Counted from the first letter of the stretch, positions 19,524 through 28,437 are shown. The stretch is 64,000 nucleotides of DNA from Phenylobacterium sp. (GCF_016793225.1 NZ_JAEUMN010000012.1:1-64000), one strand, 5' to 3'. The notes: a model not told the origin generated them from the sequence alone. Made by a program: numbers and translations.

Positions 19524-19955
19524 CTAGTTGAGATCCGTCTTCTTCGGGGGTTCCGGCGGCAGGGCGGCGACAGGCACGCCGTCCTCCAGCAGTTCGCGGA
19601 CCTCCTTCGGCGAGGCCTGGCCGTAGATGCCGCGGTCTTCGGCCTTGCCCTCGTGGATGGCGCGGGCCTCGCGGGCGAAGGCGTCGCCCACGTCGTCGAA
19701 GTTCTCTTCCACGTGACGACGGATGCGGCCGGCGGCTTCCATCATCATCGCGCGCATCTGGGCGGGCTCGACGTCGCGCGCGGTGCGCTTCGTGCCGGCG
19801 ACGGCGGGCGCCATGATCTGCTTGCGGACGGCCTTCGAGGCGCAGACCGGGCATTCGAGCAGGCCGCGCGCCTGCTGGTCGTCGTAGTCGCCGGACGAGG
19901 CGAACCAGCCCTCGAACGCGTGATCGTGGTCGCAGGTGAGCGCGTAGCGGATCAT
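19524..19955 (-). CDS. DUF1178 family protein
   Basis: 143 residues. The N-terminal half has a zinc-ribbon-like start (IRYALTCDHDHAFEGWF, then LLECPVCASKAVRKQIMAP) and the remainder is helical. This matches DUF1178, a proteobacterial family without an assigned function. It lies 10 bp after the nitrilase-family gene on the same strand, a linkage common in alphaproteobacteria, so they are probably co-transcribed. Confidence 0.88.
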   Translation of the reverse strand: MIRYALTCDHDHAFEGWFASSGDYDDQQARGLLECPVCASKAVRKQIMAPAVAGTKRTARDVEPAQMRAMMMEAAGRIRRHVEENFDDVGDAFAREARAIHEGKAEDRGIYGQASPKEVRELLEDGVPVAALPPEPPKKTDLN

Positions 19956-19965
19956 CGAACCTTAT

Positions 19966-20781
19966 CTAGGGACCCGTGAACGCCCGCGCATTGGCCAGCG
20001 CGGGAATGGCCCTGCGGGCCTTCTGCGGCGCCGCCAGGTCGAGGTCGGCGAAAAGCACGCCCGGCTCGTCGTGGTCAAGCTCGGCCACCACCTCGCCCCA
20101 GGGCTCCACCACCAGCGAATGCCCGTAGGTCCCGCGGCCGTCCTCGTGGAAGCCGCCCTGGGCGGCGGCCAGGACGTAGCTGCCCGTCTCGATGGCGCGG
20201 GCCCGCATCAGGACCCGCCAGTGCGCCTCTCCGGTGGGCCGGGTGAAGGCGGCCGGGATGGTCATCACCTCGGCGCCCGCCAGCGCGAGCGCGCGATGCA
20301 GCGCCGGGAAGCGCAGGTCGTAGCATATGGTCAGGCCCAGCCGGACCCCGTCGACCTCGGCCGTGACGGCGCGATCGCCGGGCTCGTAGGTGGCAGACTC
20401 CCGCGCGGTCTCCCCGGTCGGCAGGTCGACGTCGAACATGTGCAGCTTGTCGTAGGTCGCCGCCACGCCGCCGTCGGGCCGCACCAGAACCTGGCGGTTG
20501 GCCGCCTTGCCGTCCTCGCGCAGCACCAGGGCCGAGCCGACGTCGATCCAGACCCCCAGCTCACGGGCGACCTCGCGCAGGCCGGTCACCACGGGATCCT
20601 CCTCCAGCCGCGTGAGCTGGGGCAGCAGCCGATCGCGGTCCTTCTGCAGGATGTTCGTGCCCTCGGGCGTGCAGATTAGACGGGCGCCGCCGGCCGCGGC
20701 CTCCCGCACGAGCGGCAGGACATGGGCGAGCGCCGCAGCGTGGCTCGCGGGCGTGCGGGTCTGGATCAGCGCGACCTTCAT
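19966..20781 (-). CDS. Carbon-nitrogen hydrolase (nitrilase superfamily, Nit-type amidase)
   Basis: 271 residues from ATG 20781. The catalytic triad is visible: Glu40 in ICTPEGTNIL, Lys112 in TYDKLHMFDVDLP and Cys153 in LTICYDLRFP. The sequence best fits the Nit1/Nit2 branch that repairs deaminated glutathione or hydrolyses omega-amides of keto acids. It is cytosolic and has no signal peptide. It heads a two-gene unit with DUF1178. I call the superfamily firmly and the exact substrate loosely. Confidence 0.9.
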   Translation of the reverse strand: MKVALIQTRTPASHAAALAHVLPLVREAAAGGARLICTPEGTNILQKDRDRLLPQLTRLEEDPVVTGLREVARELGVWIDVGSALVLREDGKAANRQVLVRPDGGVAATYDKLHMFDVDLPTGETARESATYEPGDRAVTAEVDGVRLGLTICYDLRFPALHRALALAGAEVMTIPAAFTRPTGEAHWRVLMRARAIETGSYVLAAAQGGFHEDGRGTYGHSLVVEPWGEVVAELDHDEPGVLFADLDLAAPQKARRAIPALANARAFTGP

Positions 20782-21015
20782 GCGGCTCCCATAGTCGCGG
20801 CCGCGCCGCGACGGAAGGGCGGGCAGGCCTGCGCCGGGAGGGGAGCACGGGAACGCCACGCGCCTCACAGGGTCTTGAGCGCCGAGCGTAGCCCCCCTCT
20901 CGCCTCGCGATCTCGGTTCACCGCCCGCCCGGGCGCCCGTTCCGGGCGGGCGCAGCGTTGCTGGCCGCGGCCGCGCGCGGTTCCCCTGCGCGAGACGCGC
21001 AACGGGAGCCTCAGC

Positions 21016-21219
21016 GTGAAGATCGCGATGATCGTGGCCGCGGTGGCGGGCTGCGCGGGGGCGTTTCGCCTGTTCGAACGTCTGGCCGCGCGGCCCTATG
21101 ACGGGCGGCGGAACGTCAGCCTCCTGCCCTACCGGCTGTTGATGATGGTCTGCCTGGGATTGGGCTGGTACCTCCTGGGCCACCTTGCAGCCGCCCTGCG
21201 GGCAGGAAGCGCGCCGTGA
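21016..21219 (+). CDS. Small hypothetical membrane protein
   Basis: 67 residues from a GTG with GGGAG 7 bp before it. Two hydrophobic segments are seen (IAMIVAAVAGCAGAF and LLMMVCLGLGWYLLGHLAAAL) around a basic loop. It stands alone between the divergent nitrilase gene and the kinase array. I recognise no family. Confidence 0.55.
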   Translation: MKIAMIVAAVAGCAGAFRLFERLAARPYDGRRNVSLLPYRLLMMVCLGLGWYLLGHLAAALRAGSAP

Positions 21220-21329
21220 GCCGGCGGGGCAAGCTGCGCCCCGCCGAGGCCTCGCCTGTACGGACGGGCGGCTCTAGGCTGCGGGCTGCGCGCAGCCCCC
21301 GGAGCGGCTGAGCGGGGAACGGGAAGCCG

Positions 21330-22739
21330 ATGTCACAGGGGCCGACGTCCGGGAGGGCGAGGACAAGGCGGGACGACGCGGCGCGCCTCGCCGCAGGCCT
21401 GTTCATCCCGCGAGCGGAGTGGGCGCGGGCGTTTCGTTCGTCCGGCGTGCGGCGCCTGCTGGCGGCCGGGCTCTGCCTGGGCCTGGCGGCCTCCGTCTGG
21501 GCCGTGGCCGCGGCGGGGGGCGATCCCGTGCGCGTGGCCGCCAACAGCCTGATCGCCGCCACCCTGCTCGCGGCGCTGGTCTGGACGACGCGGTCGGGGG
21601 TGCGTTCGATCAACATCCTGGCGCCCGCCGTTTGCATCACGGCCAGCCTTTCCTTCGTGCCCGGCGCCTGGAGCGCCCTGATGCTGAACGACAGCCCGCA
21701 GGAGATGGCCTCCATCACGCGCTGGCCGCTGGTGTTCTTCATGATCAACGCCATGTGCCTGCGCCCCCGCGGCGCGCGGCTGCTCAGCGGGGCGACCACG
21801 CTGGGGATCCTCGCCGCCGCCGCCGCCTGGCTGGCCCGGCCGGGCGCCTTCGAGCCGGGGACTTCCGACACCAAGGTGGTGACGATGACCTTCTTCGTGC
21901 TGCCCGCCGGCCTGCTGGCGCAGGAGGTCGCCTTCGTGGTCCGCGAGTGGCAGGCCGGGGCGCAAGCGGCGGCGCGCCAGGCGCGACGCGAGCGGCGGCG
22001 GCGGGCGGCGCTGAACGCCGAGCTGCGCCGCACCCGCGAGGACCTGCTGGCGCAGAACCGTGCGGCGGTGGTCGACACCATGGCCAGCGCCGTCGCGCAC
22101 GAGATCAGCCAGCCGCTGGGGGCCGTGGTCAGCTTCGCCCGCTCCACGCGCAACTGGCTGGCGGCCGATCCGCCCAACCTGCCCCGCGCCCGCGCCGCGG
22201 CGGACCAGCTGCACGACGAGGCGCTGCGGGCGGCCCGGGTGGTGGAGGACCTGCGCGTGTTCGCCAACCGGCGGGTCATCGAGCTGGTCGAGGCGCCGGT
22301 GGACGAGCTGGTGCGCGGCGTCGCGCGCCTGGTCGCCGACGACTGCGCGGCGCGCGGCGTCGCCCTGGCCGTGGAGGTGGCGCCGGACGCCGGCGTGGTC
22401 TGGGGCCGCGGCGCCCAGCTCCAGCAGGTGCTGCTGAACCTGCTCAACAGCGCCATCGGCGCGTTCGACGGCGCGCCGGGCGCTGAGGTGCGCGTGCGCG
22501 CCGACCGGCCAGAGCCCGGCTCCGTGCGGTTGCGGGTCACCGACAGCGGGCCCGGCCTGGCGGCGAAGCGCCTGCGCCGGCTGGACGGCGGCCTGCTGGC
22601 CGCGGGGGCCGGCGGCGAGGACCTGGGCGTGGCCGTCTGCCGCGACATCGTCGAGGCGCACGGCGGCTCGATCGGCGTCGAGGCCGGCCCTGACGGCGAC
22701 GGCGTCACCGTGCGGCTGCCCGCCCCGCAGCCCGGCTGA
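21330..22739 (+). CDS. Membrane histidine kinase, tandem paralog 1 (partly degenerate)
   Basis: 469 residues. An N-terminal amphipathic LFIPRAEWARAFRSSGVRR motif precedes five or so membrane helices with a conserved MCLRPRGARLLSGATTLGI block, then a coiled linker and the kinase core. The H-box AHEISQPLG is intact (His257). The N-box reads NLLNSAIGAF, with Ser where the catalytic Asn is expected. The D-box DSGPG is present, but the GTGLGL box has become GEDLGVAV. Sensing is probably through the membrane domain; no response regulator lies nearby. It is first of a three-and-a-fragment tandem family and may have weak or no ATPase activity. Confidence 0.85.
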   Translation: MSQGPTSGRARTRRDDAARLAAGLFIPRAEWARAFRSSGVRRLLAAGLCLGLAASVWAVAAAGGDPVRVAANSLIAATLLAALVWTTRSGVRSINILAPAVCITASLSFVPGAWSALMLNDSPQEMASITRWPLVFFMINAMCLRPRGARLLSGATTLGILAAAAAWLARPGAFEPGTSDTKVVTMTFFVLPAGLLAQEVAFVVREWQAGAQAAARQARRERRRRAALNAELRRTREDLLAQNRAAVVDTMASAVAHEISQPLGAVVSFARSTRNWLAADPPNLPRARAAADQLHDEALRAARVVEDLRVFANRRVIELVEAPVDELVRGVARLVADDCAARGVALAVEVAPDAGVVWGRGAQLQQVLLNLLNSAIGAFDGAPGAEVRVRADRPEPGSVRLRVTDSGPGLAAKRLRRLDGGLLAAGAGGEDLGVAVCRDIVEAHGGSIGVEAGPDGDGVTVRLPAPQPG

Positions 22740-22813
22740 GGCGGACCGGCGGGCGCTCAGTTCGGGCGCCCTGCGCGTGGACCCCGGCGCGGCGACGGCG
22801 GACACCAGCGGAC

Positions 22814-23086
22814 ATGAAGGTGTCCACGCCTGCGATCGTCATCACGCCTGCCGACGCCCTGGCGCTGGCGCTGCGCCGCCTGGCGGCCCGGCCCGCGCGG
22901 GTCGCGGCCGCGCCTCACGAAGGCGCCCGCGTCACCCTGCTGGCCCGCCCGCGGATGAACCCCGACCTGCCCGTGCGGGTGAGGGTCCACCCCTGCGTGC
23001 CGGTCGAAGAATGGCCCGAGACCCGGGCCCGCCCTCTTCCCGGTCGGGGAAGACGCGTCGTCGAGGCCGGCCATTCGGGAGGCTGA
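22814..23086 (+). CDS. Possible small hypothetical protein between kinases
   Basis: A 90-codon frame in the 426-bp gap between kinase paralogs 1 and 2. Third-position GC is very high, as in real genes here, and the N-terminal half (ADALALALRRLAARPARV) could form a helix. There is no convincing ribosome site and no family recognised. It could be chance in this GC-rich DNA. Confidence 0.3.
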   Translation: MKVSTPAIVITPADALALALRRLAARPARVAAAPHEGARVTLLARPRMNPDLPVRVRVHPCVPVEEWPETRARPLPGRGRRVVEAGHSGG

Positions 23087-23165
23087 TGGCCGCTAAAGCG
23101 TCGCTGTCCCGTTGCCGAACGCGGGTCTTCGACCTTAGCGTGCCAGAAGGGCGCCGTATGGAGTC

Positions 23166-24578
23166 ATGCCGTTGCACGCGCGTCGAAAACGCTGGCTGAG
23201 AAGACCCCTGAAGGCGGCCGACATCTTCCTGCCGACCGACGTCTGGGTCCGCGTCTTTCGCCGCCGGGTCGTGAGGCGCGCATTCGTCATATGCTCGACG
23301 ATCGGCGTCCTCACGTCGCTGTACGGCCTGTATGCTCTCTGGCCCGAACCCAGCATGCGGCCGGCCATGGCGATGTACACGGCCGCTACGGCCACGGTGC
23401 TCGTCGCGGCGGCCCTGGATGACGGGCGCCTGGCCGGCCGTCTGGCGCCGGCGGCGTGCATCGCCATCTCGATCGCGAACATCCTGGCCGTACTCTCTGT
23501 GCTTGAGCTGGGATCCGGCCCGCCGGGCGAGATCGCGGTGGCGACCCTCTGGACGCCCATCTTCTTCGCGTTGAACGTCGTGTGCTTCCGGCCGCTCGGC
23601 GCGCGGATCGTCAGCGGGCTCACCGGCCTGGGTATCCTCGTGGTCGTCACCGCCTGGCTGGCGACGTCGGGCCAAGCGCGGCCGGGCGACTACGAGACGG
23701 ACACCGTGATCCTGACCTACCTCGTGGTCATCTGCGCGCTGCTGGTCCAGGAGTGCGCATTCGCCGTGCGCGAACGGCGCGCCGGCTTGCGCGCCGCGGC
23801 CCGGCAGGCGCTGCTCGAGCGCCGGCGCAGCATCGCGGTTGAGCTGGACCTACGGCGCCTGCAGGACGACCTGATGCGGCGCAACCGGGTCTCCATGGTC
23901 AATGCGATGGCCGGGGCGCTGGCGCAGGAGGTCAGCGGGCCCCTGGACCGCGTCGACGCGCTCGCCGCCGAGGCCGGTGACGCCCTGGCGGCGACGCCGC
24001 CGCGCACGGCCGAGGCCCGCGCCACCGTCGGCGCCCTGCAGGACGAGGCCGCCAAGGCCGTCGAGATCATCGAGCGCATCCGCGCGCTGACCAGCCGCCG
24101 CGCCGCCGAGACCGCCGACGTCGCGGTCGCGGAGCTCGTCCACGATGTCGGGCGGCTGGTCCGCCGCGACTGCGAGCTGCGCGGCATTCTCCTGCACCTG
24201 GACGTCTCCGCCGACGCGGGCGCCGTCCGGGGCCGCGCCGTCCAGCTGCAGCAGGTCATCCTGAACCTCCTGAGCCACGCGATGGAGAGCCACGAGGGTC
24301 GCGGACGCGGACTCATCCGCATCCGCGCCGATCGGCCCGACCCGGACGAGGTGCGCCTGCGAATCGTCACCGACGGCCCCGGCGTCGCGCCCGAGTCCGT
24401 CGCGCGGCTGGACCGCGGGCTCGCCGCCGCCGCGCCGGAGGACCCCGTCCACGGCCTGGCGATCAGCCGCGAGATCGTGGAGGCCCATGGCGGCGCCCTG
24501 ACCTTCGGACGCGACGCCGAGGGCTCCACCATGACCATCCGCCTCCCTGCCGCCGCGGCGCACGAGGCTGCGGCATGA
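23166..24578 (+). CDS. Histidine kinase-like protein, tandem paralog 2 (predicted pseudokinase)
   Basis: 470 residues with the same architecture as its neighbours (IFLPTDVWVRVFRRRVVRR, membrane helices, VCFRPLGARIVSGLTGLGI, linker, kinase core). Catalytic residues are lost throughout. The H-box reads AQEVSGPLD, with Gln254 replacing the phosphoacceptor His. The N-box is NLLSHAMES (Asn to His). The D-box reads VTDGPGV, out of register for the nucleotide-binding Asp, and the second G-box is EDPVHGLAI. The frame is open and third-position GC is normal, so it is maintained as a protein. Its stop overlaps the start of paralog 3 (ATGA). It may act as a heterodimer partner or regulator of an active paralog. 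Confidence 0.82.
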   Translation: MPLHARRKRWLRRPLKAADIFLPTDVWVRVFRRRVVRRAFVICSTIGVLTSLYGLYALWPEPSMRPAMAMYTAATATVLVAAALDDGRLAGRLAPAACIAISIANILAVLSVLELGSGPPGEIAVATLWTPIFFALNVVCFRPLGARIVSGLTGLGILVVVTAWLATSGQARPGDYETDTVILTYLVVICALLVQECAFAVRERRAGLRAAARQALLERRRSIAVELDLRRLQDDLMRRNRVSMVNAMAGALAQEVSGPLDRVDALAAEAGDALAATPPRTAEARATVGALQDEAAKAVEIIERIRALTSRRAAETADVAVAELVHDVGRLVRRDCELRGILLHLDVSADAGAVRGRAVQLQQVILNLLSHAMESHEGRGRGLIRIRADRPDPDEVRLRIVTDGPGVAPESVARLDRGLAAAAPEDPVHGLAISREIVEAHGGALTFGRDAEGSTMTIRLPAAAAHEAAA

Positions 24579-26005
24579 CCAGCGCCGCGGTCGCCATCGC
24601 CGGCAGGCTGGCGCGCAGCCTGTTCGTCCCCGCCGACGAGTGGGCCGCCGCCTTCCGCCTGACGACCGTCCGCCGCGCCTGCTTCGCGGTGATCGCGCTG
24701 GGGCTCCTGGCCTGCGTCTACGGCGTCTTCGCGACCTGGCCGGACCGCGGGCAGGTGATGGGCAACGTCATCATCGGCGGCAGCCTGGCCGTGGCGCTTG
24801 CCGGGATCGCGCGCAACGGGGTCCGGTCGATCAACATCCAGGCTCCCGCGGTCTGCGTCGCTTTCGCGTCCGCCTGCGTCCTGGGCGTGTACGTGGTCCT
24901 GATCGGCGGTTCGGCGCCGGCGTACGAGGTCGGCGGCATCACGCGCTGGGCGCCGATGTTCTTCCTGGCCAACGCCATGTGCTTCCGCCCCGCGGGCGCG
25001 CGTCTGGTGAGCGGCCTGACCGCCCTGGGCATCGCCGCCGCCGCGACGATGTGGCTGGCCCAGCCCGGGAACTTCCGGCCCGGCGAGCGCGACTCCGACG
25101 CGGTGACCTACACCTACGCCATGCTCGCAGCCGCCCTGCTCGCGCAGGAATGCGCCGTCGCCTTCCGCGAACGGCAGGCGGGCCTGCGCGCCGCCACGCG
25201 CAAGTCGCTGATCGAGCAGCGGCGTCGGGGGCGCGTCGAACTCGAGCTGCAACGGATGCGCGACGACCTGCAGCGGATGAACCGCATCTCCATCGTCAAC
25301 GCCACGGCCAGCACGCTGGCGCACGAGATCAGCCAGCCGCTGGGCGCGATGGCCGGCTTCTCACGCTCGGCCGGCAACTGGCTGGACCGGTCGCCGCCGA
25401 ACCTGGAACGCGCCCGCGCCTCGCTCGACAACCTTCGCGAGGAGGTTCGCCGCGCGCGCGGCGTCATCGAGGGTGTCCGCGCCCTGACGACGCGCTCGAC
25501 CGCACCCGCCGAACCCGTGGCGATCGAGCCCCTGGTCCGGTCGGTGGCGCGGCTGGTCGAACGCGACTGCGCGCTTCGCGGGATCAGCCTGCGGATCGAC
25601 GTCGCCCCGACGGCGGGCTCGGTCCTCGGCCGCGGCGCGCAGCTCCAGCAGGTGCTGCTGAACCTGCTGAACAACGCCGTCGAGGCGCTGGAAGGCCGCC
25701 GCAACCCCGTCGTGCAGGTCAGGGTCGACCGCCCGGCGCCCGGCGCGGTGCGGCTCCGGGTGATCGACAACGGGCCCGGCATCCCGGCCGCGGCGCTCGC
25801 CAGCCTGGACAAGGGCCTCTTCAGCACGAAGCCGCAGGGCACCGGCCTGGGCCTGGTCATCTGCCGCGAAATCGTGGAATCCCACGGCGGAACCCTCGCC
25901 TTCGACAGCGGCCGGTCGGGCGTGACCGTCAGCCTCCTGCTGCCCGCAGCGGCGGGCGAGCCGGCCGCACCCGTCGCGGCCCGCCGGGCCCACGTGGCCC
26001 AATGA
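24575..26005 (+). CDS. Membrane histidine kinase, tandem paralog 3 (canonical)
   Basis: 476 residues and the only paralog with every catalytic box: H-box LAHEISQPLGAMAGF (His250), N-box LLNLLNNAVEALEG, D-box IDNGPGIP and G-box KPQGTGLGLVI. The N-terminal LFVPADEWAAAFRLTTVRRA motif and the five-helix membrane domain with MCFRPAGARLVSGLTALGI are shared with paralogs 1 and 2. It is translationally coupled to paralog 2 upstream and to the fourth, truncated copy downstream (ATGA at both joints). The partner response regulator is not in this window. Confidence 0.9.
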   Translation: MTSAAVAIAGRLARSLFVPADEWAAAFRLTTVRRACFAVIALGLLACVYGVFATWPDRGQVMGNVIIGGSLAVALAGIARNGVRSINIQAPAVCVAFASACVLGVYVVLIGGSAPAYEVGGITRWAPMFFLANAMCFRPAGARLVSGLTALGIAAAATMWLAQPGNFRPGERDSDAVTYTYAMLAAALLAQECAVAFRERQAGLRAATRKSLIEQRRRGRVELELQRMRDDLQRMNRISIVNATASTLAHEISQPLGAMAGFSRSAGNWLDRSPPNLERARASLDNLREEVRRARGVIEGVRALTTRSTAPAEPVAIEPLVRSVARLVERDCALRGISLRIDVAPTAGSVLGRGAQLQQVLLNLLNNAVEALEGRRNPVVQVRVDRPAPGAVRLRVIDNGPGIPAAALASLDKGLFSTKPQGTGLGLVICREIVESHGGTLAFDSGRSGVTVSLLLPAAAGEPAAPVAARRAHVAQ

Positions 26006-26190
26006 GGCGCTGGTCACCCTCCAGCCTCTTCCTGTCGGCCGACGACTGGGCCCAGGCGCTTCGCCTGCGGGCGATCAAGAGGGCGCTGCTCGCCGGCCTC
26101 GCCGTGGGCCTGGGAGCCACCGCCTACTCGGCCGCGACGGTGACCGATCCGAACCAGCAGCGCGCTCCGCCGATATGGCTGGCCGGCTAA
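26002..26190 (+). pseudogene. Truncated fourth kinase paralog (N-terminal remnant)
   Basis: 62 codons overlapping the stop of paralog 3 by ATGA. SLFLSADDWAQALRLRAIKR and the first membrane helix (ALLAGLAVGLGATAYSAATV) align with the starts of all three full paralogs, after which the frame departs from the family and stops at TAA 26188-26190. No kinase core follows. It is best read as a deletion remnant, although a short coupled membrane peptide cannot be excluded. Confidence 0.75.
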
Positions 26191-26518
26191 CGCCCGCAAG
26201 ACGGCCAGTAAACACGCAGCATCTTCAAGAGGTTGCCCGGACATGAGGCGGGTCGGTCAAGCCCCGGCAGGAGCCCGACGTCAGCGCCAAATCGTCCAGA
26301 TGAATCGGCTTCGCCGGATGTCCGACGACCCCAGAACGTGCCGAAGGTCGTCTGGGACTCGCTTCCTCACGCACCAAACACCGCCTTCGCGGCGAACCAA
26401 TCCGGGGTACTTCGCCAACTCACGCTGACCCGTAGCCGCACAACAATGTGCCCCAGCCCGCTCTGAGAAGCTGTTACCAGACAGGGACTTGAGACAAGCC
26501 CGCCCCTTGAGGAGGCGC
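26191..26518. other. Intergenic region, no gene seen
   Basis: About 330 bp between the kinase remnant and the tRNA 3' end. Base composition is less GC-rich than the flanks and short frames show no coding bias or family signature. It may be the relic of whatever deleted the fourth kinase. Confidence 0.5.
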
Positions 26519-26594
26519 TGGTGGGCCCGGCAGGACTCGAACCTGCAACCAGACCGTTATGAGCGGCCGGCTCTAACCATTGAGCTACAGGCCC
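26519..26594 (-). tRNA. tRNA with CAU anticodon, probably tRNA-Ile2 (or Met)
   Basis: The cloverleaf folds by eye. The acceptor stem GGGCCTG pairs with CGGGCCC (one G-U pair), followed by a D arm GCTC/GAGC and an anticodon stem GGCCG/CGGTC with loop CTCATAA (anticodon CAT). The T arm is GCAGG-TTCGAGT-CCTGC, with discriminator A and an encoded CCA at 26521-26519. The AATGGTTAGAGC D loop and TGGTT variable loop resemble the lysidine-modified isoleucine tRNA more than initiator or elongator Met, but the anticodon alone cannot decide. Confidence 0.92.
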
Positions 26595-26707
26595 GTAGCC
26601 GCGCGGCAGGCTGGGGCGTTACCACGGGCTGCATGGCGCTTAAAGCTTGCGTTCAGGCACGGACTGCCACGCTTGGGCGTTCCATCCTCCCCCCACTGGA
26701 GCCGACC

Positions 26708-27451
26708 ATGAAGACCTTGATGCGCGCCGCCGGCCTGAGCCTGGCGCTGCTGACCTCCACCGCGGCGAGCGCCGCCTTGGCCCAGGCCGCGCCGCCGGCC
26801 GCCGACACCATGTTCCGGGCCACGACGCTGAACCTTGCGGCCTACGGCGAAGCCAGGGTGGCGCCCGACATGGCCGTCATCAGCCTGGGCGTGATGACCG
26901 AGGGCCGCACCGCCGCCGAGGCCATGAGCGCCAACGCGCAGCGGATGACCGCCGTGATGGCGAGCCTGCGCCGCGCCGGCCTCGCCGACCGCGACATCCA
27001 GACGTCCAACCTGAACCTGTCGCCGCAGTACCGCTACCAGGAGAACCAGCCGCCGCAGCTCATCGGCTACCAGGTCTCGAACCAGGTGACGATCACCGTC
27101 AACGACCTGAAGCGGCTGGGGCCTGCGGTGGACGCCTCGGTCGCGGCCGGCGCCAACCAGGTCAACGGGATCAGCTTCGGCCTGAAGGATCCCACCGCGG
27201 CCGAGAACGTCGCCCGCGAGGCCGCCGTGAAGGCGCTGCAGGCCAAGGCGGACCTCTACGCGCGGGCGACGGGCCACCGCGTGTCGCGCCTGGTCAGCCT
27301 GTCGGAGGGCGGCGGGTTCACCCCGCCCCCGCCGATGCCGATGGAGCGGTTCGCCATGGCCGCCCAGGCCAAGGACGCCGGCACCCCGGTGGCCGGCGGC
27401 GAGCTGCGGGTGCGGATCGACGTGAGCGGGCTCTACGAGCTGGCGCGGTAG
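26708..27451 (+). CDS. SIMPL domain (DUF541) periplasmic protein
   Basis: 247 residues from ATG 26708 (GGAG 6 bp before). A signal peptide (MKTLMRAAGLSLALLTSTAASAALA) is followed by the SIMPL domain: LNLAAYGEARVAPDMAVISL, TSNLNLSPQYRY, GYQVSNQVTITVNDL, FGLKDP and the helix AREAAVKALQAKADLYA. Members form periplasmic oligomers linked to oxidative-stress tolerance in E. coli (YggE) and other roles; function here is unknown. It is monocistronic between the tRNA and the convergent lipoprotein gene. Confidence 0.9.
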   Translation: MKTLMRAAGLSLALLTSTAASAALAQAAPPAADTMFRATTLNLAAYGEARVAPDMAVISLGVMTEGRTAAEAMSANAQRMTAVMASLRRAGLADRDIQTSNLNLSPQYRYQENQPPQLIGYQVSNQVTITVNDLKRLGPAVDASVAAGANQVNGISFGLKDPTAAENVAREAAVKALQAKADLYARATGHRVSRLVSLSEGGGFTPPPPMPMERFAMAAQAKDAGTPVAGGELRVRIDVSGLYELAR

Positions 27452-27491
27452 GTTCGACGAAACGTCCGCGGGGCCGTCCAGGCGGGCGGCC

Positions 27492-28016
27492 CTAAGGCGC
27501 CTTCGAAACCTTCGCGCGGCGGAAGGCGGTCTCGAGCCGGTCGGCCATCATGCGGCCGGGGAAGGCGCGGTCGCCCTCCATCATCGCCGCGTAGACGTAG
27601 GACGTGCCCGCGATGGGGCCGCTGGCCCAGCCGACGCCCCGCGACGCATCGGCCTGGGTGTTGCAGGACAGTGTCCGCGCCTGGCGGTCCTTCACGGTCG
27701 CGTCGAGCAGGGTCTTGAGGGTGCGCGTCCCGGGCTGGTCGCACGCCGCGAACTCGCGCGCACACGTGGTGGCGGTGTTGTAGCGGTAAAGCGTGCGGCC
27801 GGAGTCGGCGTCGGCGATCAGCACGCAGGTGTTGGGGTCGCCGACGGCGCGCGACACGGCCGCGTCCAGCTCGTCGCGGTCGACGCCGGGCGGCGCGGTC
27901 GGCGAACAGGCCGCCAGGCCGAGCGCGGCGAACCCGAGCGCGGCCAGGGCCGCGGCAGGCCTAGGCGGCCGCCTTGATCTCGTTGCCGTCGTCCAGGAGC
28001 ACCACGGTCGGGGCAT
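27492..28016 (-). CDS. Putative lipoprotein of unknown function
   Basis: About 174 residues if started at ATG 28016, inside the 3' end of panD, which it overlaps by about 56 bp. The hydrophobic stretch [18 protein letters not shown] ends in a lipobox-like LAAC. The mature part has four further Cys, two of them in [15 protein letters not shown], and ends [20 protein letters not shown], then [14 protein letters not shown]. No family is recognised. No ATG exists between the panD stop and the lipobox, so either translation begins within panD or a non-ATG start is used. Confidence 0.65.
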   Translation of the reverse strand: MPRPWCSWTTATRSRRPPRPAAALAALGFAALGLAACSPTAPPGVDRDELDAAVSRAVGDPNTCVLIADADSGRTLYRYNTATTCAREFAACDQPGTRTLKTLLDATVKDRQARTLSCNTQADASRGVGWASGPIAGTSYVYAAMMEGDRAFPGRMMADRLETAFRRAKVSKAP

Positions 28017-28317
28017 AGTTTCGCGCCTCCTCGGCCGGCAGCATGCCATAGGTCACCACGATGACCTTGTCGCCCTTCTGGACGAGGCGGGCGGCCGCGC
28101 CATTGACGCCGATCACACGCGATCCGCGCGGCGCTTCTATGGCGTAGGTGGTGAAGCGCGCGCCATTGGTGATGTTGAGCACGTCCACCTGCTCGTGCGG
28201 CAGGATGCCGGACGCGTCGAGCAGGTCGCGGTCGATGGCGATCGACCCCTCGTAGTCCAGGTCGGCCTGGGTGACCGTCGCGCGATGCAGCTTGGCCTTC
28301 ATGAGGGTGAGCAGCAT
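27961..28317 (-). CDS. panD: Aspartate 1-decarboxylase
   Basis: 118 residues from ATG 28317, which has GGAGGA a few bases upstream. PanD makes beta-alanine for pantothenate and CoA. The self-cleavage site is intact at Gly24-Ser25 in [11 protein letters not shown], where Ser25 becomes the pyruvoyl group. [20 protein letters not shown] and [10 protein letters not shown] are family blocks. It is cytosolic. It lies upstream of and overlaps the lipoprotein gene on the same strand. Confidence 0.96.
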   Translation of the reverse strand: MLLTLMKAKLHRATVTQADLDYEGSIAIDRDLLDASGILPHEQVDVLNITNGARFTTYAIEAPRGSRVIGVNGAAARLVQKGDKVIVVTYGMLPAEEARNYAPTVVLLDDGNEIKAAA

Positions 28318-28437
28318 GGGATCCTCCAAGGGGCGGCCGGCATATACGCACGCCCCGTGGCGGGTTCAATGCGGCATCGCAACAAGGTCACCGAGGGGCG
28401 CCGAAGCCTTACGCCGTAAGCCGTTGAGCGTCGACGA

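Noticed and set aside
14323..19527. A 1734-codon open frame on the + strand
   Set aside because: It lies antisense to the three S9 peptidases. Long antisense frames are expected in GC-rich genes, and its translation is repetitive Arg/Val/Asp-rich without domains.
26489..26620. N-terminal extension reading RRRWWARQDSNLQPDRYERP upstream of the SIMPL gene
   Set aside because: This is translation across the opposite strand of the tRNA at 26519-26594, a familiar artefact. The SIMPL gene starts at 26708 with its own ribosome site and signal peptide.
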